From Ruminococcus flavefaciens (GTDB lineage: Bacteria; Bacillota; Clostridia; Oscillospirales; Ruminococcaceae), in contig CADBQF010000407.1 of NCBI GenBank assembly GCA_902796705.1, positions 1-7,349 of the forward strand: a stretch of DNA of 7,349 nt, read 5' to 3'. Position numbers and translations under genes: made by a program. Below the pieces are notes generated by a model. The model saw only the letters and a program-made list of their open reading frames with translations. It did not search any database and was not told where the DNA came from. This document shows, piece after piece, positions 5,326-7,349 of the stretch (the stretch's first letter is position 1; the number at the start of each line of letters is the position of its first letter).

Positions 5326-6952
5326 CATAAAAACAGCATCAAACGTAATAGTGATACCTGCCCTGTCCAAAAGTGAGATCAGCCCAAAGCGGCTGAAACA
5401 GACAAGGGTCGCTGCCTACTGTAGGGTCAGTACCGACCAGGACGAGCAGCAGAACAGCTATCAGGTACAGATCAGCTACTACACCGATTACATAAACCGC
5501 AATCCCGAATGGTGCATGGCGGGCATCTTTGCCGACGAGGGTATCTCAGGTACACAAACAAAAAACCGCACTCAGTTCGGCAGAATGATCCGCAAATGCA
5601 GGCAGGGAAAGATCGACCTCATACTTTGCAAGTCGATATCGAGGTTTGCGAGGAACACCGTTGACTGTCTCGGCTACATCAGAGAGCTGAAGTCACTGGG
5701 CATAGGCGTTATATTTGAAAAAGAAAACATAGATACGCTTAATATGACCAGTGAATTCATTATCTCCCTGTACGGCTCCTTCGCTCAGGCGGAGTCGGAA
5801 TCCATTAGCAAGAACGTCACCTGGGGTATTGAAAAGCAGTTCCGTGAAGGCAAGGTAAGATACAACATGAGCACGGTGCTGGGATACCGGATGGGTGATG
5901 ACGGCAAGCCCTACATTGTGGAAGAAGAAGCCCGGATCGTGAGGGAGATCTTCAAAATGTACCTTGACGGTCTGACGTTAAATACTATTGCGGAGATACT
6001 GACAGCAAAGGGTGCAAAGCGGCGGAACGGCAGTTCCGAGTGGCAGAAGAACAATATCAGGGTGATCTTAAGAAATGAAAAATATGTCGGAGATGCTATC
6101 CTGCAAAAAACTTATACCAAAGACTGCATAACGCACAAGCGGCTTATAAACTACGGTGACAGGACGAAATATCTTATCCACGACTGCCATGCTCCGATCA
6201 TCGACAGGGACACCTACAACCGTGTTCAGCAGGAGATAGCAAGGAGAAACTCGGTCCAGCAGAAAAGCACCAGAACAAAGACCGAGCAGGGCAAATACTC
6301 GGGGCTGTACGCGCTGAGCGAGATAATGGTCTGCGGAGAATGCGGTTCACAGTATCGCAGAGTGACCTGGACATCGCACGGACACAAGCTGATAGTATGG
6401 CGGTGCATCAACCGTCTCGACCACGGGAATCGCTACTGCAAATGCTCGCCGTCGCTGAACGAGGAAAAACTGCACAATGCAATAGTCGTGGCGATGAACG
6501 AGATCTACAAGAGCGACAGCAGCTTCCTTGATATGATCGAGCAGAACATTGGCTGTGCAATAGCAGAGAGCGATGAGCTCGGTCAGGCTATATCAAAGAT
6601 CGAAAATAGGCTCGCCGAGATTGAAAAGATACGTGATGACCTGATACAGCTTGTCACGACGGGCTCAATAGCGATAGAATCTGCCGACGACAAGTTCAAG
6701 GCACTCAATGAGGAAGAAAGCTATCTGCGCACCCAGCTCACAACGCTCAGGACAAAATCAGAGAACAGCAATGACATAAGGCTGATGCTGAAAACGATCT
6801 CCGACGAGCTGCAAAAATACAGCAGCTCGCTCCTTGAATATGACGATATGGCGGTCAGGAAAACTATAGAATGTATAAGGGTAATGTCCAAGACCGAGAT
6901 CGAGATCACCTTCAAGGGCGGGTTTGAGATGAAAGCGGAGGTTGAGAAATAA
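5312..6952 (+). CDS. Large serine recombinase 2 (site-specific integrase)
   Basis: This is a complete 546-aa large serine recombinase. The catalytic domain covers about residues 30-175, with YCRVST (R38, nucleophile S40), FADEGISGT at 73-81 and SRFARN at 110-115. The recombinase domain spans about 185-310, and the zinc ribbon has C341, C344, C365 and C376/C378. A long coiled-coil-like region at about 420-505 precedes the beta-rich C-terminus. It is clearly related to the first recombinase (shared RVAAYCRVST, GISGT, QGKID/KGKID, SRFARNT and FEKENIDT) but diverged, especially after the catalytic domain, so the two probably recognise different half-sites or act together. ATG 5312 is chosen because AGGAG at 5300-5304 lies 7 nt upstream; ATG 5294 and 5306 sit before or on that signal. 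The start overlaps the previous gene by 14 nt. Confidence 0.93.
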   Translation: MNTHNIKTASNVIVIPALSKSEISPKRLKQTRVAAYCRVSTDQDEQQNSYQVQISYYTDYINRNPEWCMAGIFADEGISGTQTKNRTQFGRMIRKCRQGKIDLILCKSISRFARNTVDCLGYIRELKSLGIGVIFEKENIDTLNMTSEFIISLYGSFAQAESESISKNVTWGIEKQFREGKVRYNMSTVLGYRMGDDGKPYIVEEEARIVREIFKMYLDGLTLNTIAEILTAKGAKRRNGSSEWQKNNIRVILRNEKYVGDAILQKTYTKDCITHKRLINYGDRTKYLIHDCHAPIIDRDTYNRVQQEIARRNSVQQKSTRTKTEQGKYSGLYALSEIMVCGECGSQYRRVTWTSHGHKLIVWRCINRLDHGNRYCKCSPSLNEEKLHNAIVVAMNEIYKSDSSFLDMIEQNIGCAIAESDELGQAISKIENRLAEIEKIRDDLIQLVTTGSIAIESADDKFKALNEEESYLRTQLTTLRTKSENSNDIRLMLKTISDELQKYSSSLLEYDDMAVRKTIECIRVMSKTEIEITFKGGFEMKAEVEK

Positions 6953-6965
6953 GGTATAACAAAAC

Positions 6966-7002
6966 AGCGGCTCAGAGCGATTCTGAGCCGCTTTGTGTTT
7001 TT
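6966..7002 (+). terminator. Strong intrinsic terminator of recombinase operon
   Basis: AGCGGCTCAGA (6966-6976), loop GCGAT, TCTGAGCCGCT (6982-6992) form a perfect 11-bp stem followed by a T-rich tail, TTGTGTTTTT (6993-7002). It begins 13 nt after the stop of the last recombinase, so it closes the operon. Confidence 0.92.
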
Positions 7003-7105
7003 AGCGGGTAGTTTGACAAGAATTATGTTAGAACGTCATCTGAGGGCAATTCTGTGCGTCTGAGAGGCATATCACAACATAAACAAATTGCGGTAAGGAT
7101 AACAG

Positions 7106-7163
7106 TAAAAAAGTGCACTCCCGCAAGAGAAATGAAGTATATGCTGCAGTTGTTACTTTTTTA
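7106..7163. repeat. Short inverted repeat TAAAAAAGT / ACTTTTTTA
   Basis: TAAAAAAGT at 7106-7114 is repeated in inverted orientation as ACTTTTTTA at 7155-7163, with 40 nt between the arms. A/T runs make chance likely. Position just beyond the recombinase operon makes it worth noting as a possible protein-binding or end sequence. Confidence 0.3.
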
Positions 7164-7197
7164 TTAAATCCAAATTTTCGTACAGATCAGAAGGCAT

Positions 7198-7217
7198 AAA
7201 AATAGCCGCAAACGGCT
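7198..7217 (-). terminator. Weak minus-strand intrinsic terminator
   Basis: Read on the minus strand, AGCCG, loop TTTG, CGGCT is followed by ATTTTT. The stem is only 5 bp, but the T-run and its position 41 nt past the minus-strand stop at 7259 fit the 3' end of the gene entering from the right edge. Confidence 0.5.
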
Positions 7218-7258
7218 TAAAGTCGTCGTTTTACGGTGGTCATCTAAAATGTGTGTGA

Positions 7259-7349
7259 TTAAATTGTCATAAAGATCATAACTATAGATACGAGCATCAG
7301 TATGACCCCGATTTTTATCAGCTTGATCCTCCTAAGCCGCATCTCCTCA
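7259..7349 (-). CDS. Partial C-terminus of a probable membrane protein
   Basis: A minus-strand frame is open from the window edge to a TAA at 7261-7259. The visible end reads EEMRLRRIKLIKIG, then a hydrophobic run VILMLVSIVMIFMTI. This is a basic stretch followed by one membrane helix at the extreme C-terminus. It is most likely the tail of a longer gene outside the window. If ATG 7342 were the start it would be only 27 aa, and the GAGGAG before it abuts the ATG too closely to act as a ribosome binding site. The family is not recognisable. The convergent orientation relative to the recombinase operon and the terminator downstream support a real gene, possibly host flank. Confidence 0.45.
   Translation of the reverse strand, partial: EEMRLRRIKLIKIGVILMLVSIVMIFMTI

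Larger units (their letters stand above)
1..7002 (+). mobile_element. End module of a putative integrative element (serine recombinase type)
   Basis: Three consecutive serine recombinase-family genes preceded by a MazF-type toxin, a DinG-type helicase and two microproteins form a continuous plus-strand block ending in a strong terminator. Large serine recombinases in Firmicutes typically integrate phages, mobilisable transposons and ICEs, and usually lie at one end of the element; that is established knowledge. No conjugation, relaxase or phage structural gene is visible, so the element class is undetermined. The left boundary lies outside the window. The right boundary is not defined; 7002 is only the end of the last terminator, and the true attachment site may lie somewhere in 7003-7258. 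Confidence 0.6.
7003..7258. other. A/T-rich non-coding stretch, possible element end
   Basis: No frame of useful length with a ribosome binding site is present on either strand, and no tRNA or recognisable RNA was seen. The stretch holds two short repeats (7034-7069 direct, 7106-7163 inverted) and a minus-strand terminator near 7198-7217. Base composition is lower in G/C than the recombinase genes; 7021-7320 counts to 109 of 300. Because integrase genes usually lie beside an attachment site, the right end of the element may fall here, but no att core can be defined without an empty-site comparison. Confidence 0.45.

Noticed and set aside
4729..5370. 213-aa open frame on the minus strand
   Set aside because: It lies wholly opposite well-supported recombinase genes, shows no recognisable domain, and is a shadow frame.
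7013..7018. TTGACA as a -35 promoter element after the terminator
   Set aside because: No -10-like sequence lies at 16-18 bp spacing and no gene follows on the plus strand.
1..7349. CRISPR array, tRNA or riboswitch
   Set aside because: No regularly spaced repeats, cloverleaf-like segments or recognisable aptamer motifs were seen on either strand.

Overview
The window looks like the end module of an integrative mobile element in a low-to-medium GC Firmicute, probably a gut clostridium of the Oscillospiraceae/Ruminococcus type. This is inferred from strong AGGAGG-type ribosome binding sites before nearly every gene, tightly overlapping genes, and the protein families present (EndoA/MazF-type toxin, DUF3789-like and SHOCT-like microproteins, large serine recombinases). 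No rRNA, tRNA or species marker is present, so the organism is not established.

Layout: (1) 27-2773 is a compact plus-strand operon of five genes with almost no spacing: an unrecognised 48-aa protein, a MazF/PemK-family endoribonuclease, a 650-aa DinG/XPD-type Fe-S helicase, a 60-aa SHOCT-like protein and a 35-aa membrane microprotein resembling DUF3789. (2) 2774-2921 is an intergenic control region. It holds a perfect 8-bp GC hairpin, then a long imperfect inverted repeat whose right arm fills the spacer of a plausible promoter. (3) 2922-6952 is a three-gene serine recombinase operon. The first and third genes are full-length large serine recombinases with intact catalytic motifs. The middle gene lacks the whole catalytic resolvase domain but keeps the recombinase (DNA-binding) domain, the zinc ribbon and the C-terminal end. 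The genes overlap by 11 and 14 nt at the chosen starts. (4) 6966-7002 is a strong intrinsic terminator. (5) 7003-7349 is more A/T-rich (hand count 109 G/C in 300 bases, 7021-7320). It is non-coding except for a minus-strand reading frame entering from the right edge and ending at 7259, followed by a weak minus-strand terminator. This may be where the element ends and the host, or another module, begins.

Working together: the recombinase trio would cut and rejoin the element's ends for integration and excision. The upstream operon would serve element DNA processing and persistence: the helicase unwinds DNA, and the MazF-type RNase may act in stabilisation or growth control. The two points most worth pursuing are the catalytic-domain-less recombinase kept between two active ones, and a MazF toxin without a recognisable MazE that is translationally coupled to a helicase and preceded by a 48-aa protein in the usual antitoxin position.
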